From assembly GCF_040939305.1 (NCBI RefSeq), contig NZ_CP162511.1, forward strand, positions 682,001-746,000: 64,000 nt of DNA, in the 5' to 3' direction. Numbering within the stretch: the first letter of the stretch is position 1; every line of letters starts with the position of its first letter. This stretch comes from Herbiconiux sp. A18JL235. Lineage in GTDB: Bacteria > Actinomycetota > Actinomycetes > Actinomycetales > Microbacteriaceae. Below the pieces are notes generated by a model that was not told where the DNA came from, did no database searches, and worked only from the letters and a program-made list of their open reading frames with translations. Of this stretch, positions 50,875-59,244 are shown piece after piece. Position numbers and translations under genes: made by a program.

Positions 50875-52316
50875 GCAGTTCGGGGCGGATCGCCGACGAG
50901 CTCCGCCGCGAGGTCGCCGGGCTGCCCGCCGGCAGCTGGCTCCCCTCCACGCGCGCTCTCGTCGAGCGCTTCGCCGCGAGCCCGGTGACGGTGCAGCACG
51001 CCGTGCGGGCGCTGGTGCGCGAGGGCCTCGTCGAGTCGCGCCCCGGAGCGGGCACCTTCGTGCGTCGCGCACGGCCGGCGGCTCGCGCCGACCTCTCGTG
51101 GCAGACAGCCGCCCTCGGAGCCGTGCGAGCCCAGGGCGCCGCGGTCGGGTCGACGCTGCAGACCCCCTCCGACGAGGTGATCGCGCTGCACAGCGGGTAC
51201 CCGGTCGACGATCTCCTCCCGGTGCGCGCGGTGCAGAACGCCCTGGCGAGGGCCGCCCGCTCGCGCAGCGCGCTCGACCGGCCGCCCGCATCCGGTCTCA
51301 CCGAACTGCGCTCCTGGTTCGCCGAAGAGCTCGCCGAGGCGACACCCGCCCACGGCTCGGCGCCGACCGCCGCCGACGTGGTGGTGATGCCGGGCGGGCA
51401 GAGCGCCTTGTCGTCGGTGTTCCGCTCGCTCGGGCGGCCCGGTGACGCGATCATCATGGAGTCGCCCGGCTACTGGGGTGCGATCGCGGCGGCGCGGCAG
51501 GCGGGGCTCGAGGTGGTGCCGGTGCCGCGCCGGCCCTCGGGCGGCGGCGCCGCCGTCGACCCGGTGGAGCTGGCCGAGGCGTTCGAGCGCAGCAGGGCGC
51601 GCCTGTTCTACGCCATGCCGCACGCCGCGAACCCCACCGGCACCAGCTGGTCGAGCACCGACGCCTCGGCGATCCTCGACGTGGTGCGGGCGCACCGCGC
51701 CTTCCTGGTCGAAGACGACTGGGCTCACGACTTCGCCCTCGAGCAAGCGGTACGTCCCGTCGCCACCAGCGACCCCGACGGACACGTCGTCTACGTGCGC
51801 TCGCTCACGAAGAGCGTGTCGCCCGCCGTGCGCATCGCGGCGGTGGTGGCGCGCGGTGCTGCGCGGTCGCGCATCCTCACCGACCGCGTGGTCGACGGTC
51901 TCTACGTGAGCGGCGTGCTGCAGACGGCAGCGCTCGAGGTCGTCTCCTCACCGGCCTGGCAGCCGCACCTGCGACGGATGCGCGACCAGCTCCGCTCCCG
52001 GCGCGACGCCCTGGCGGGGCTCGTCGACGAGCTCCTGCCGCCGGGAACGCTCACCGCGCTGCCGCGCGGCGGACTCAACCTCTGGCTGCGCCTGCCCGAC
52101 GGCGTCGAGTCGACCGCCTACGTCGAGGCCTGCGCCCGCGCCGGCCTTCTCATCTCGCCGGGGCCGGAGTGGTTCCCGGCCGAAGACCCGGAGTCGCACG
52201 TGCGCCTCAATTACTCCGGGCCCGACCCGGCGCGCTTCGAGGAGGCGGTGCGCATCCTGGCGCGGGAGCTCGAGCGGTTCGGGGATGCCGGATTGCAGGG
52301 ATTGCGCGAACGTTGA
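50862..52316 (+). CDS. MocR family regulator (GntR helix-turn-helix plus aminotransferase domain)
   Basis: A 484-residue fusion. The N-terminal winged helix-turn-helix (LPSTRALVERFAASPVTVQHAVRALVREGLVESRPGAGTFV) is of GntR type. The rest is a class I aminotransferase-like domain with YAMPHAANPTGTSWS, VEDDWAHDF and the PLP lysine in YVRSLTKSVSPAVRIA. MocR proteins sense PLP or amino acids and often control a divergent transporter or pdx genes. The frame is open far upstream, antisense to the transporter, but the family begins at the ATG used here. Confidence 0.9.
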   Translation: MSQSSSSGRIADELRREVAGLPAGSWLPSTRALVERFAASPVTVQHAVRALVREGLVESRPGAGTFVRRARPAARADLSWQTAALGAVRAQGAAVGSTLQTPSDEVIALHSGYPVDDLLPVRAVQNALARAARSRSALDRPPASGLTELRSWFAEELAEATPAHGSAPTAADVVVMPGGQSALSSVFRSLGRPGDAIIMESPGYWGAIAAARQAGLEVVPVPRRPSGGGAAVDPVELAEAFERSRARLFYAMPHAANPTGTSWSSTDASAILDVVRAHRAFLVEDDWAHDFALEQAVRPVATSDPDGHVVYVRSLTKSVSPAVRIAAVVARGAARSRILTDRVVDGLYVSGVLQTAALEVVSSPAWQPHLRRMRDQLRSRRDALAGLVDELLPPGTLTALPRGGLNLWLRLPDGVESTAYVEACARAGLLISPGPEWFPAEDPESHVRLNYSGPDPARFEEAVRILARELERFGDAGLQGLRER

Positions 52317-52355
52317 AGGGCCCTGAGACACTGTCGGCGCGGTGTGGCACGTCGT

Positions 52356-52361
52356 TACTGT
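52356..52361 (+). promoter_or_regulatory. -10 box for the FAD oxidase gene
   Basis: TACTGT lies seven bases before the ATG at 52369 with no ribosome site between. Confidence 0.45.
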
Positions 52362-52368
52362 TCCAGGC

Positions 52369-53745
52369 ATGACCTTCACCGCAGATGATCTCCACACCTT
52401 CACCGCCTCGCTCGACGGCCCCGTCTTCGTGCGCGGCGACGATGCGCTCCCGGCCGAAGTCGCCGGTTTCAACACCACCGTCGTGCACGACCCCGACCTC
52501 GTCGTGGGCGCGGCGAGCGAGGCCGATGTCGTCGCCGCCGTGCGCTTCGCGGCCCGGCACGGGCTCCCGGTGCACGTGCTCGCCACGGGCCACGGCGGGT
52601 TCACCCCCGTCGTCGACGGGCTGCTCGTCACCACCTCGCGCCTCGACACCCTGCGCATCGACCCCGAGACCCGCCGGGCCGTCGTGGGCGCGGGGCTGCG
52701 CTGGCGCCCCGTCGTGGCGGCGGCCGCCGAGCACGGCCTCGCCCCGGTCACCGGGTCGAGCGACAGCGTGGGCGTCGTCGGCTACACCACCGGGGGCGGA
52801 CTCGGGCCGTTCGCCCGCACCCTCGGCTTCTCCTCCGACTGGGTGCGCGCCTTCCGGGTGGTGACGGCGGGCGGCGAGCTCGTCACGGCGTCGGAGACGT
52901 CGCACCCCGAGCTGTTCTGGGCGCTGCGCGGCGGCAAGGGCGGACTGGGGGTCGTGACCTCGATCGAATTCGAACTCGTGCCGCTCACGTCTTTCTACGG
53001 CGGGTCGCTGTTCTTCGACGCCGAGCACATCCCCGCGGTGCTGCGAGCCTGGGCGGCGTTCACCGAGACCGCCCCGACCGAAGCGACCTCCTCCGTCGCC
53101 GTGGTGCGCTTCCCGCTCTTCGACGAGATCCCCACTCCGTTGCGTGGCAAGACCGCGCTCTCGCTGCGCTTCGCCTACCTCGGCGACCCGGCATCCGGGG
53201 CCGCCGTCTTCCAGCCTCTGCGCGAGGCGGCCCCCGCCTTCTTCGGTGCCGTCGACGTGATGCCCGCCGCAGCCGTGGCGATGGTGCACAACGATCCCGA
53301 CCAGCCGGGGCCCGTGTGGGACAGGGGGATGATGCTCGACTCCGTCGACGACGGTTTCGTCGACGTCTTCCTCGAGGCCTTCGGGCCGGGTCGTGAGCTG
53401 CCGATCATCGCCGCCGAGCTGCGGCACGTCGGTGGGGCGACCGCTCGTGACGTGCCCGGAGGCAGCGCGGTCGGCGGGCGCGACGCCGCGTACACGCTCG
53501 TGATGGTCGGGGCGCCCGACCCCGGGCTGTTCGACACCGTGCTCCCGCGGGTCGCCGACGGCATCACCGGGCTGCTCCGGCCGTGGATCTCGGCCTCGAC
53601 GAACATCAACTTCGCCGGCGACCTCTCGGTTCCGGGAGCCTACGAGGCGGCGTGGCCTGCCGAGATCTTCGGGCGGCTCGCCGAGGTGCGGCGCAGCTAC
53701 GACCCCACGGGGATGTTCCCCTACCCACCGCGCGCTGCCGTCTGA
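52369..53745 (+). CDS. FAD-binding oxidoreductase (PCMH/BBE type)
   Basis: A 458-residue flavoprotein. The N-terminal PCMH-type FAD domain has VVGAASEADVVAAVRFAARHG, HVLATGHGGF (the usual flavin-linking His position), RAVVGAGLRWRPVV, and TGSSDSVGVVGYTTGGGLG. The C-terminal BBE-like end is EVRRSYDPTGMFPYP, shorter than in plant enzymes. Such enzymes oxidise alcohols, sugars or lactams; the substrate is not known. An in-frame GTG at 52342 is possible but the -10 box favours the ATG. Confidence 0.88.
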   Translation: MTFTADDLHTFTASLDGPVFVRGDDALPAEVAGFNTTVVHDPDLVVGAASEADVVAAVRFAARHGLPVHVLATGHGGFTPVVDGLLVTTSRLDTLRIDPETRRAVVGAGLRWRPVVAAAAEHGLAPVTGSSDSVGVVGYTTGGGLGPFARTLGFSSDWVRAFRVVTAGGELVTASETSHPELFWALRGGKGGLGVVTSIEFELVPLTSFYGGSLFFDAEHIPAVLRAWAAFTETAPTEATSSVAVVRFPLFDEIPTPLRGKTALSLRFAYLGDPASGAAVFQPLREAAPAFFGAVDVMPAAAVAMVHNDPDQPGPVWDRGMMLDSVDDGFVDVFLEAFGPGRELPIIAAELRHVGGATARDVPGGSAVGGRDAAYTLVMVGAPDPGLFDTVLPRVADGITGLLRPWISASTNINFAGDLSVPGAYEAAWPAEIFGRLAEVRRSYDPTGMFPYPPRAAV

Positions 53746-53842
53746 CGACAGGCGGGGTCGCGCGGCCCCGTACCGACCCCATCCGTCGTGTCGGAGGGCC
53801 CGGCTACAGTGGTCGAAGAGTCGAGACCGGGAGGAGTCGCTC

Positions 53843-55324
53843 GTGGACGAGCACACGCAGGAGTTCGCCGAGACCTTCACCAGCTTCCTCCGGCAGGCGA
53901 TGGAGCAGATGCCGGCCCCGGCCGAAGGCCTCACCCCGTTCGGCGAGCTGGTGCGGCAGCACCTCGGCGCCGACGTCACCGAGATCCCCTCCGTCGAGCA
54001 GGTCATCGCCTCGCACCGGCTCGTCGACGCCGACCTCGCGCTGGTGGCGCTCGCCGAGCCGAGCGGGGCGACGCCCGTCGGTGTCACCGGCTCGCACATG
54101 CGCGACCAGGCGCCCCTGCCCGAGCTGATCAAGGGTCCGCAGCACGCGCAGTTCGCGCCCGGCCCCGTCGACTACGTCTCGGTGCCCGACGGGCCCGACT
54201 CGGTGCGCCGCGTGATGTCGTTCGGGGTGTACCTGCTGCACTGGGAGGGCGCGCCGATCGTGGCGCTGCAGCGGGCCGCCCGCCCTGAGCGCGGCCGCGG
54301 GCACGCCTCGATCGAGGTGCTCGCCGCCGACTCCGAGCTCGCCAGCCGCTTCCTGCTCGAGCACGGGCGCCTCATGCTGTCCCTCTCGGTGCTGCGCGGC
54401 CAGGTGCTCTCCTTCACCGGAAACGAGTACGGCTCGAACGCGGCGGGCGCCACGTTCCTGCCGCGCCCGCAGGTCGCCGCCGACGACGTCGTGCTCGCCC
54501 CCGGTGTGCTCGAGACCGTCGCCCGCCACGTCGTCGGGATGGGGGAGCAGCGAGAGGCGCTGCTGGCCGCCGGCCAGCACCTCAAGCGGGGAGTGCTCCT
54601 CTACGGCCCACCCGGAACCGGCAAGACGCTCACGGTGCGACACCTGCTGAGCCGCACGCCGGGAACGACGGCCGTGCTCTTGACCGGCACGAGCATCCGC
54701 TTCATCACCGAGGCCGCCGAGCTCGCCCGGGCCATGCAGCCCGCCATCGTCGTGCTCGAAGACGTCGACCTGGTGGCGATGGAGCGCGGCATGTTCGGGC
54801 CGCAGCCCCTGCTGTTCGCGGTGCTCGACGCCCTCGACGGGCTCGACGGCGACGCCGACGTGGCCTTCGTGCTCACCACGAACCGGGTGGAGGTGCTCGA
54901 GCGCGCGCTCGCCGAACGGCCGGGGCGGGTCGACCTCGCTGTCGAGATCGCGCTGCCCGACGATGAGGCGCGGCGGCGACTGTTCCGCCGCTACGCCGAG
55001 GGGCTGCAGTTCAGCGACGAGGCGCTCGCCGCCGCCGCCGAGCGGGCGGAGGGCACGACCGGGTCGTTCGCGAAGGAACTCGTGCGCCGCGCCGTGCTCA
55101 CCGCTGCGGAGGCGGGTCGCGCCGTCTCCGACGCCGACCTCGCGGAGGCCCTCGACGGGCTGCTCGCGGGGAGCGCGCAGCTCACCAGGCGCCTGCTCGG
55201 GGGCGCGGGCGACTCCGAGCCGGAAGAAGGAACAGAGGTGCTGCAGCACGGTGAGGGAGATTGGGTCGCCTACGCCCCCGCATCGGGCATGACGTTCACG
55301 CGCACGACCAGCCACCCGGGGTAG
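53843..55324 (+). CDS. AAA+ ATPase, Bcs1-like Walker B
   Basis: A 493-residue protein. The first 230 residues form an uncharacterised alpha/beta domain. The AAA+ module follows with Walker A GPPGTGKT (255-262), Walker B VVLEDVDLV (Glu306-Asp307, the order seen in Bcs1-type proteins), sensor 1 LTTNR and an Arg finger region ERPGRVDLAVEIALPD. A helical lid contains GSFAKELVRRAVL. Members unfold or remodel proteins; no partner gene lies nearby. The GTG has a GGGAGGAG site. Confidence 0.87.
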   Translation: MDEHTQEFAETFTSFLRQAMEQMPAPAEGLTPFGELVRQHLGADVTEIPSVEQVIASHRLVDADLALVALAEPSGATPVGVTGSHMRDQAPLPELIKGPQHAQFAPGPVDYVSVPDGPDSVRRVMSFGVYLLHWEGAPIVALQRAARPERGRGHASIEVLAADSELASRFLLEHGRLMLSLSVLRGQVLSFTGNEYGSNAAGATFLPRPQVAADDVVLAPGVLETVARHVVGMGEQREALLAAGQHLKRGVLLYGPPGTGKTLTVRHLLSRTPGTTAVLLTGTSIRFITEAAELARAMQPAIVVLEDVDLVAMERGMFGPQPLLFAVLDALDGLDGDADVAFVLTTNRVEVLERALAERPGRVDLAVEIALPDDEARRRLFRRYAEGLQFSDEALAAAAERAEGTTGSFAKELVRRAVLTAAEAGRAVSDADLAEALDGLLAGSAQLTRRLLGGAGDSEPEEGTEVLQHGEGDWVAYAPASGMTFTRTTSHPG

Positions 55325-55348
55325 CGCCTCGTCGGGCGCGCGAGAGCG

Positions 55349-55354
55349 CACAAT
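55349..55354 (+). promoter_or_regulatory. -10 box for the second EamA gene
   Basis: CACAAT ends six bases before the GTG at 55361. GGAG between them is too close to act as a normal ribosome site. Confidence 0.4.
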
Positions 55355-55360
55355 GGAGCG

Positions 55361-56248
55361 GTGACTCGCCGCGGCATCCTGCTCTTCGCCGCCCTCGGCA
55401 TCGCCTGGGGCATCCCGTACCTCTTCATCAAGATCGCGGTCGGCGAGCTCGAGCCCGAGATGGTCGTGCTCGCCCGCTCAGGGCTCGCCGCCATGCTGCT
55501 TCTGCCGCTGGCGCTGCTGCGCCGCGAGGTGATGCCGGTGCTGCGGCGGTGGAAGCCGCTGCTCGTGTACACGGCGCTCGAGATCGTCATCCCCTGGTAC
55601 TTCCTCAGCTCGGCCGAGCAGAAGCTGCCGAGCTCCACCGCGGGGCTGCTGCTCGCCGCCGTGCCGCTCGCCGGGGTGGGCGTCGCGTTCCTGATGGGGC
55701 GGCCGAGCCGGCTGTCACGCCTCAACTGGCTCGGCATGGGGGTCGGGATGCTCGGCGTCGCCGCGCTCGTCGGCCTCGACGTCGGCGGCAGCGACCTGCT
55801 GGCAGTGGGGGAGATGGCGTTCGTGGTGATCGGCTACGCGGCGGGCCCGGCGGTGCTCGCACGGTACATGTCCGACCTGCCCGGCGTCGGTGTCGTCGCG
55901 GTCTCGCTCGCGCTCACCGCCGTGGTCTATGTGCCCTTCGTGCTGCTGCGCGGTGCGTTTCCCACCGAGTGGCCCTCGACCGAGGTGATCGTGTCGATCG
56001 TGGTGCTGGCCGTGGTGTGCAGTGCTCTCGCGTTCATCCTCATGGTGGCTCTCGTGGGCGAGATCGGGCCCATCAAGGCCACGGCCATCACCTACGTGAA
56101 CCCGGCGGTCGCCATCCTCGCCGGCGTGCTCGTGCTGCGGGAACCGGTGACGGTGTGGACGATCGTGGGGTTCGCGCTGGTGCTCTCCGGCTCCTACCTC
56201 GTCACGCGGCGAACGGCCCTCGCAGCGCCGCCCACTGCAGCAGCATGA
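55361..56248 (+). CDS. EamA/DMT family transporter
   Basis: A 295-residue protein with ten helices in two EamA repeats (ALGIAWGIPYLFIKIAVGELEPEMVVLAR and ALAFILMVALVGEIGPIKATAITYVNPAVAILAGVLVLRE). The function is export of a small metabolite, not further defined. The 3' end overlaps the convergent NUDIX gene by 47 bases. Confidence 0.87.
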   Translation: MTRRGILLFAALGIAWGIPYLFIKIAVGELEPEMVVLARSGLAAMLLLPLALLRREVMPVLRRWKPLLVYTALEIVIPWYFLSSAEQKLPSSTAGLLLAAVPLAGVGVAFLMGRPSRLSRLNWLGMGVGMLGVAALVGLDVGGSDLLAVGEMAFVVIGYAAGPAVLARYMSDLPGVGVVAVSLALTAVVYVPFVLLRGAFPTEWPSTEVIVSIVVLAVVCSALAFILMVALVGEIGPIKATAITYVNPAVAILAGVLVLREPVTVWTIVGFALVLSGSYLVTRRTALAAPPTAAA

Positions 56249-56936
56249 TCGTCTTCGCGTCGATGATGTCGTCGCCGATGCGGGCGAGGGCGTCGTCGAT
56301 GCCGAGCTCGACCAGCTCGATGTCCTCCCCTTCGTCGGCGAGCCCGCCCCCCGCATCCGCCCGCTCCTCCGAGCGGTAGGGTGCGGCGAAGAAGAACAGC
56401 TTCTCGGTGATCGAACCCGGGCTCATGTAGGCGTCGAAGACGTGCTCGACCTCGCCGATGTCGTAGCCGGTCTCCTCGCGGGCCTCGCGGCGGATGGCGG
56501 CCTCGGGCTCGTCTTCGTCGAGGAGGCCGGCCGGGAGCTCGAGCAGGTTGCCGTCGGGATGCCCGTTGACGTAGGCGGGGTAGCGGAACTGGCGGATGAG
56601 CAGCACGGTGCGGCGGGCGGTGTCGTGCAGCAGGATCGTGGCGCCGTTGCCGCGGTCGTAGGTCTCACGCTCCTCGATGGAGCGGTGACCGTCGCTGTGC
56701 TCGAACTCGAAGCGGGTGGTGCGGGTGACGTACCAGTTCGAGCTGAGGAGGGTGACGTCGAGCACCTTCACGCGCGGGTTGCCGGTGAGGTCGAGGCCCG
56801 TGCGGTCGAGGCCGGTGCGGCCACGGCGGTCGGGCACGTCGATGCCGGGGCGGCCCGGGGTCGCCGGGGTGTCAGCGGTCGCCGGGGCGTCGGCGCCCGC
56901 CGGGGTCTCGGCGCCCGCCGGGGTCTCGGCGCTCAC
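56202..56936 (-). CDS. NUDIX hydrolase, NudK/GDP-mannose pyrophosphatase-like
   Basis: A 244-residue hydrolase. The NUDIX box is [20 protein letters not shown], preceded by [14 protein letters not shown], and the start [20 protein letters not shown] matches NudK-type enzymes that split GDP-mannose or ADP-ribose. The first 45 residues are a low-complexity extension with [11 protein letters not shown] and [12 protein letters not shown] repeats; the true start may be a later codon. It overlaps YajQ (upstream) by four bases and the convergent transporter gene by 47. Confidence 0.87.
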   Translation of the reverse strand: MSAETPAGAETPAGADAPATADTPATPGRPGIDVPDRRGRTGLDRTGLDLTGNPRVKVLDVTLLSSNWYVTRTTRFEFEHSDGHRSIEERETYDRGNGATILLHDTARRTVLLIRQFRYPAYVNGHPDGNLLELPAGLLDEDEPEAAIRREAREETGYDIGEVEHVFDAYMSPGSITEKLFFFAAPYRSEERADAGGGLADEGEDIELVELGIDDALARIGDDIIDAKTIMLLQWAALRGPFAA

Positions 56937-57421
56937 CGGAAGTTGATGAACTGCAGCGCCACGTCGAGGTCGGCGCCCTTCAGCAGCGCCATCGTCGCCT
57001 GCAGGTCGTCGCGGCTCTTCGACGACACCCGCAGCTCGTCGCCCTGGATCTGCGACTTCACGCTCTTCGGCGCCTCGTCACGGATGAGCTTGTTGATCTT
57101 CTTCGCGTCGTCCTGCGCGATGCCGTTCTTCATCGACGCCTCGATGCGGAACTCCTTGCCCGAGGGGAACGGGTCGCCCGCATCGAGCGAACGCAGCGAG
57201 ATGCCGCGCTTGATGAGCTTCGACTCGAACACCTCGAGGATGGCCTTCACCCGCTCTTCGGAGGAGGCCTTCATGAGCACCTTCTCACCGCTCCACTCGA
57301 TCGACGCGCCCACGTTCTTGAAGTCGTAGCGCTGCGCCACCTCTTTCTGCGCCTGGTTGAGGGCGTTGTCCGCCTCCATCTTGTCGACCTTGCTGACCAC
57401 GTCAAACGATGAATCTGCCAT
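56933..57421 (-). CDS. yajQ: YajQ family nucleotide-binding protein
   Basis: A 162-residue protein that matches YajQ over its whole length: [57 protein letters not shown] and [12 protein letters not shown]. Some YajQ proteins bind cyclic di-GMP or nucleic acids. The ATG is exactly six bases from TAAAAT on the minus strand (57428-57433). The NUDIX gene is coupled to its end. Confidence 0.95.
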   Translation of the reverse strand: MADSSFDVVSKVDKMEADNALNQAQKEVAQRYDFKNVGASIEWSGEKVLMKASSEERVKAILEVFESKLIKRGISLRSLDAGDPFPSGKEFRIEASMKNGIAQDDAKKINKLIRDEAPKSVKSQIQGDELRVSSKSRDDLQATMALLKGADLDVALQFINFR

Positions 57422-57427
57422 GCCCTC

Positions 57428-57433
57428 ATTTTA
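57428..57433 (-). promoter_or_regulatory. -10 box for leaderless yajQ
   Basis: TAAAAT on the minus strand, six bases before the ATG; GAGGGC between them is too close to serve as a ribosome site. Confidence 0.55.
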
Positions 57434-57456
57434 CGCGGCATCGCCCCCGCATCCCA

Positions 57457-57495
57457 TTGTGACGATGTCTCATGCTGGCTAGAGTGATGGCTAGA
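57457..57495 (+). promoter_or_regulatory. Promoter and direct-repeat operator of the phd-vapC pair
   Basis: TTGTGA (57457-57462), a 17-base spacer and TAGAGT (57480-57485) form a clear sigma-70 type promoter. TGGCTAGA occurs twice, at 57476-57483 and 57488-57495, 12 bases apart and over the -10 box, which suits binding by the antitoxin. Confidence 0.6.
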
Positions 57496-57513
57496 TGCGG
57501 AAAGGGGGAGATC

Positions 57514-57771
57514 ATGGAGAGCTACGACGTGCTGTACACGAGGAACAATCTGTCGAAGTTGGTCGCGCGCGCGGAGGGCGGCGAGACGATCGAGATCACC
57601 CGCCGCGGCAAGCCCGTGGCGCGCCTCGGACCCATCCCGGAGGAGGAGCGCCCCTGGACGGGGCGAGAGCTGGTCGAGTGGCTGGAAGCGAACCCGCTTC
57701 CCCCGAGTCATCACAAGACGCGGGAAGAGATCGACGAGATCATCCGGGAGATGCGCGAGGACGACGAGTGA
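57514..57771 (+). CDS. Phd/YefM-type antitoxin
   Basis: An 85-residue antitoxin. The N-terminal DNA-binding part has YDVLYTRNNLSKLVARAEGGETIEITRRGKPVARLGP, the Phd/YefM fold; the C-terminal part is acidic (REEIDEIIREMREDDE) and should wrap the toxin. The ATG at 57514 has a GGGGGAG site; in-frame codons upstream are inside the promoter. Its stop overlaps the toxin start (GTGA). Confidence 0.9.
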   Translation: MESYDVLYTRNNLSKLVARAEGGETIEITRRGKPVARLGPIPEEERPWTGRELVEWLEANPLPPSHHKTREEIDEIIREMREDDE

Positions 57772-58151
57772 TCTACGCCGACTCGAACATCCTCATCCAC
57801 CTGGTCGAAGACGTCACCGAGATCGGCGACAAGGTGCGCGCCGACTTCGCCGAGCGGGCCCACGACGTGGGCATCAGTCCCCTGGTGGTCCTCGAATGCA
57901 AGGTCGTCCCGTTGCGTAACGATGACCAGATCCTGGTGCGACGCTACGAGCGGGTGTTAGAGAAGCTCACCATTCTCGAGATCGCACCGCAGGCCTATGA
58001 AGACGCGGCTCGACTACGGGCGCGATATGGCCTGAAGACGCTCGACGCGCTTCACGTAGCCACCGCCCACTTCCATCTGTGCGAGGCCTTCTGGACGCAT
58101 GATCGACGGCTCGCGGCGGCCAGGGGCGGGATGGAGATGGTCTCGCTCTGA
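57768..58151 (+). CDS. PIN-domain toxin (VapC family)
   Basis: A 127-residue PIN-domain endoribonuclease toxin. Acidic metal ligands are seen at Asp5 (YADSNI), Glu43 (VVLECK), Asp93 (TLDALH) and Asp112 (THDRRL), as in active VapC proteins. It would cleave a specific RNA, often tRNA or rRNA, when the antitoxin is degraded. The GTG overlaps the antitoxin stop, so translation is coupled. Confidence 0.9.
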   Translation: MIYADSNILIHLVEDVTEIGDKVRADFAERAHDVGISPLVVLECKVVPLRNDDQILVRRYERVLEKLTILEIAPQAYEDAARLRARYGLKTLDALHVATAHFHLCEAFWTHDRRLAAARGGMEMVSL

Positions 58152-58190
58152 GGCGGGCGGGTTGTCAGGGGGGTCTGATTGGGTGGGGGC

Positions 58191-58985
58191 ATGGGTGTGC
58201 GGGGCCGGGTGGCCGTGGGTGTCGTGGTGGCCGGGGTCGTCGCGGGGGCGGCGAGCGGATGCACGGGGCAGGTCGGTGGTGACGGCGGGCCGGATGCGAC
58301 GTTCCCGGTCTTCGCGGAGGCGCAGCGCGCATCCGGCGTCGGTGAGTTCGGGGAGGGCAGTGACCGGGCCGAGGGTGGTGACGGAGTCGGCGGGGTGACG
58401 AGTGCCGAGCTCGCCGACCCCGGCTGGCTCGACCGGGTGGCCGAGGCCACCGGCATCCCGAGGAGGGCACTGCAGGGCTACGCGGGCGCGGCGCTCGTGC
58501 TGGCCGAGCAGCAGCCGGAGTGCCACCTGGGGTGGAACACGCTCGCCGGCATCGGCTGGGTGGAGTCGCACCACGGCACGATCTTCGGCGGCAGCATCCA
58601 GCCCGACGGGCGCACCAGCGATCTCATCATCGGGGTGCCGCTCGACGGGCAGGGTTTTCAGGAGATCCCCGACTCCGACGGAGGAGCCGTCGACGGCGAC
58701 ACCGAGTGGGACAGGGCGGTGGGCCCGATGCAGTTCGTGCCGACGACCTGGGCCGCCTGGGCCACGGAGGCCAACGGCGACGGGGTTCCCGACATCCACA
58801 ACATCGACGACTCCTCGCTCTCGGCCGCCGAGTACCTCTGCTATTCCGGCGGCGACCTTGGCGCCGAGAAGGGGTGGCGCGACGCCATCGCCGCCTACAA
58901 CGAGTCGCCCGCCTACCTCGACGAGGTGCTCGAGTACGCCGATCGCTACGCCGCCGAGGCGACCGACTCGCCGGCGCCGAACTGA
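58191..58985 (+). CDS. Lipoprotein lytic murein transglycosylase
   Basis: A 264-residue exported enzyme. The N-terminus is a signal peptide ending in the lipobox ASGC (Cys24). An acidic glycine-rich linker follows, then the transglycosylase domain with catalytic Glu125 in IGWVESHHGTI, GPMQFVPTTW and ISAYN-like IAAYNESPAYLDEVLEYADRY. It cuts the glycan strand of peptidoglycan at the outer face of the membrane. GTG at 58179 is an alternative start. The tRNA-Tyr promoter begins right after its stop. Confidence 0.9.
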   Translation: MGVRGRVAVGVVVAGVVAGAASGCTGQVGGDGGPDATFPVFAEAQRASGVGEFGEGSDRAEGGDGVGGVTSAELADPGWLDRVAEATGIPRRALQGYAGAALVLAEQQPECHLGWNTLAGIGWVESHHGTIFGGSIQPDGRTSDLIIGVPLDGQGFQEIPDSDGGAVDGDTEWDRAVGPMQFVPTTWAAWATEANGDGVPDIHNIDDSSLSAAEYLCYSGGDLGAEKGWRDAIAAYNESPAYLDEVLEYADRYAAEATDSPAPN

Positions 58986-59022
58986 GCAGCCCCGGCGATT
59001 TCGCGCTGGTGCCCGGCCCGGG

Positions 59023-59028
59023 TATATT
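59023..59028 (+). promoter_or_regulatory. -10 box of the tRNA-Tyr gene
   Basis: TATATT lies about 47 bases before the mature tRNA, in an otherwise GC-rich gap; no convincing -35 is seen. Confidence 0.45.
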
Positions 59029-59075
59029 TGTCCAGCGCCTTCGGTTGTGTTGTTCGAACGTGGTCGGGTGCGCCT

Positions 59076-59157
59076 GGCGGGTTACCCAAGTGGCCAAAGG
59101 GATCTGACTGTAAATCAGACTGCTTCGCATTCGGGGGTTCGAATCCCTCACCCGCCA
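59076..59157 (+). tRNA. tRNA-Tyr (anticodon GTA)
   Basis: The acceptor stem GGCGGGT (59076-59082) pairs with ACCCGCC (59150-59156); the anticodon stem TCTGA/TCAGA encloses GTA at 59110-59112. A 13-base variable arm with a TGC/GCA stem marks it as type II, as expected for bacterial tRNA-Tyr. The TTCGAAT T-loop is present. The final CCA is not fully encoded. Confidence 0.95.
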
Positions 59158-59162
59158 CCGAA

Positions 59163-59197
59163 AGAACCCCCACGATCAGCGCGATCGCGGGGGTTCT
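59163..59197 (+). terminator. Terminator of tRNA-Tyr
   Basis: AGAACCCCC (59163-59171) and GGGGGTTCT (59189-59197) form a perfect nine-pair stem immediately after the tRNA. Confidence 0.8.
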
Positions 59198-59232
59198 CGT
59201 GTGTCCGGGCTCCCGCGGTGTCGGCGCCCCGC

Positions 59233-59238
59233 TAGATT
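59233..59238 (+). promoter_or_regulatory. -10 box for the alpha/beta hydrolase gene
   Basis: TAGATT lies six bases before the ATG at 59245; a leaderless message is likely. Confidence 0.5.
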
Positions 59239-59244
59239 CGCCGC

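Noticed and set aside
53753..53770. Terminator hairpin CGGGG/CCCCG after the FAD oxidase gene
   Set aside because: The stem has only five pairs and no T-tract; it is likely by chance at this GC content.
59076..59197. tRNA-Tyr as an integration site
   Set aside because: No integrase gene or repeated tRNA 3' end is found nearby; the tRNA is followed directly by its terminator.
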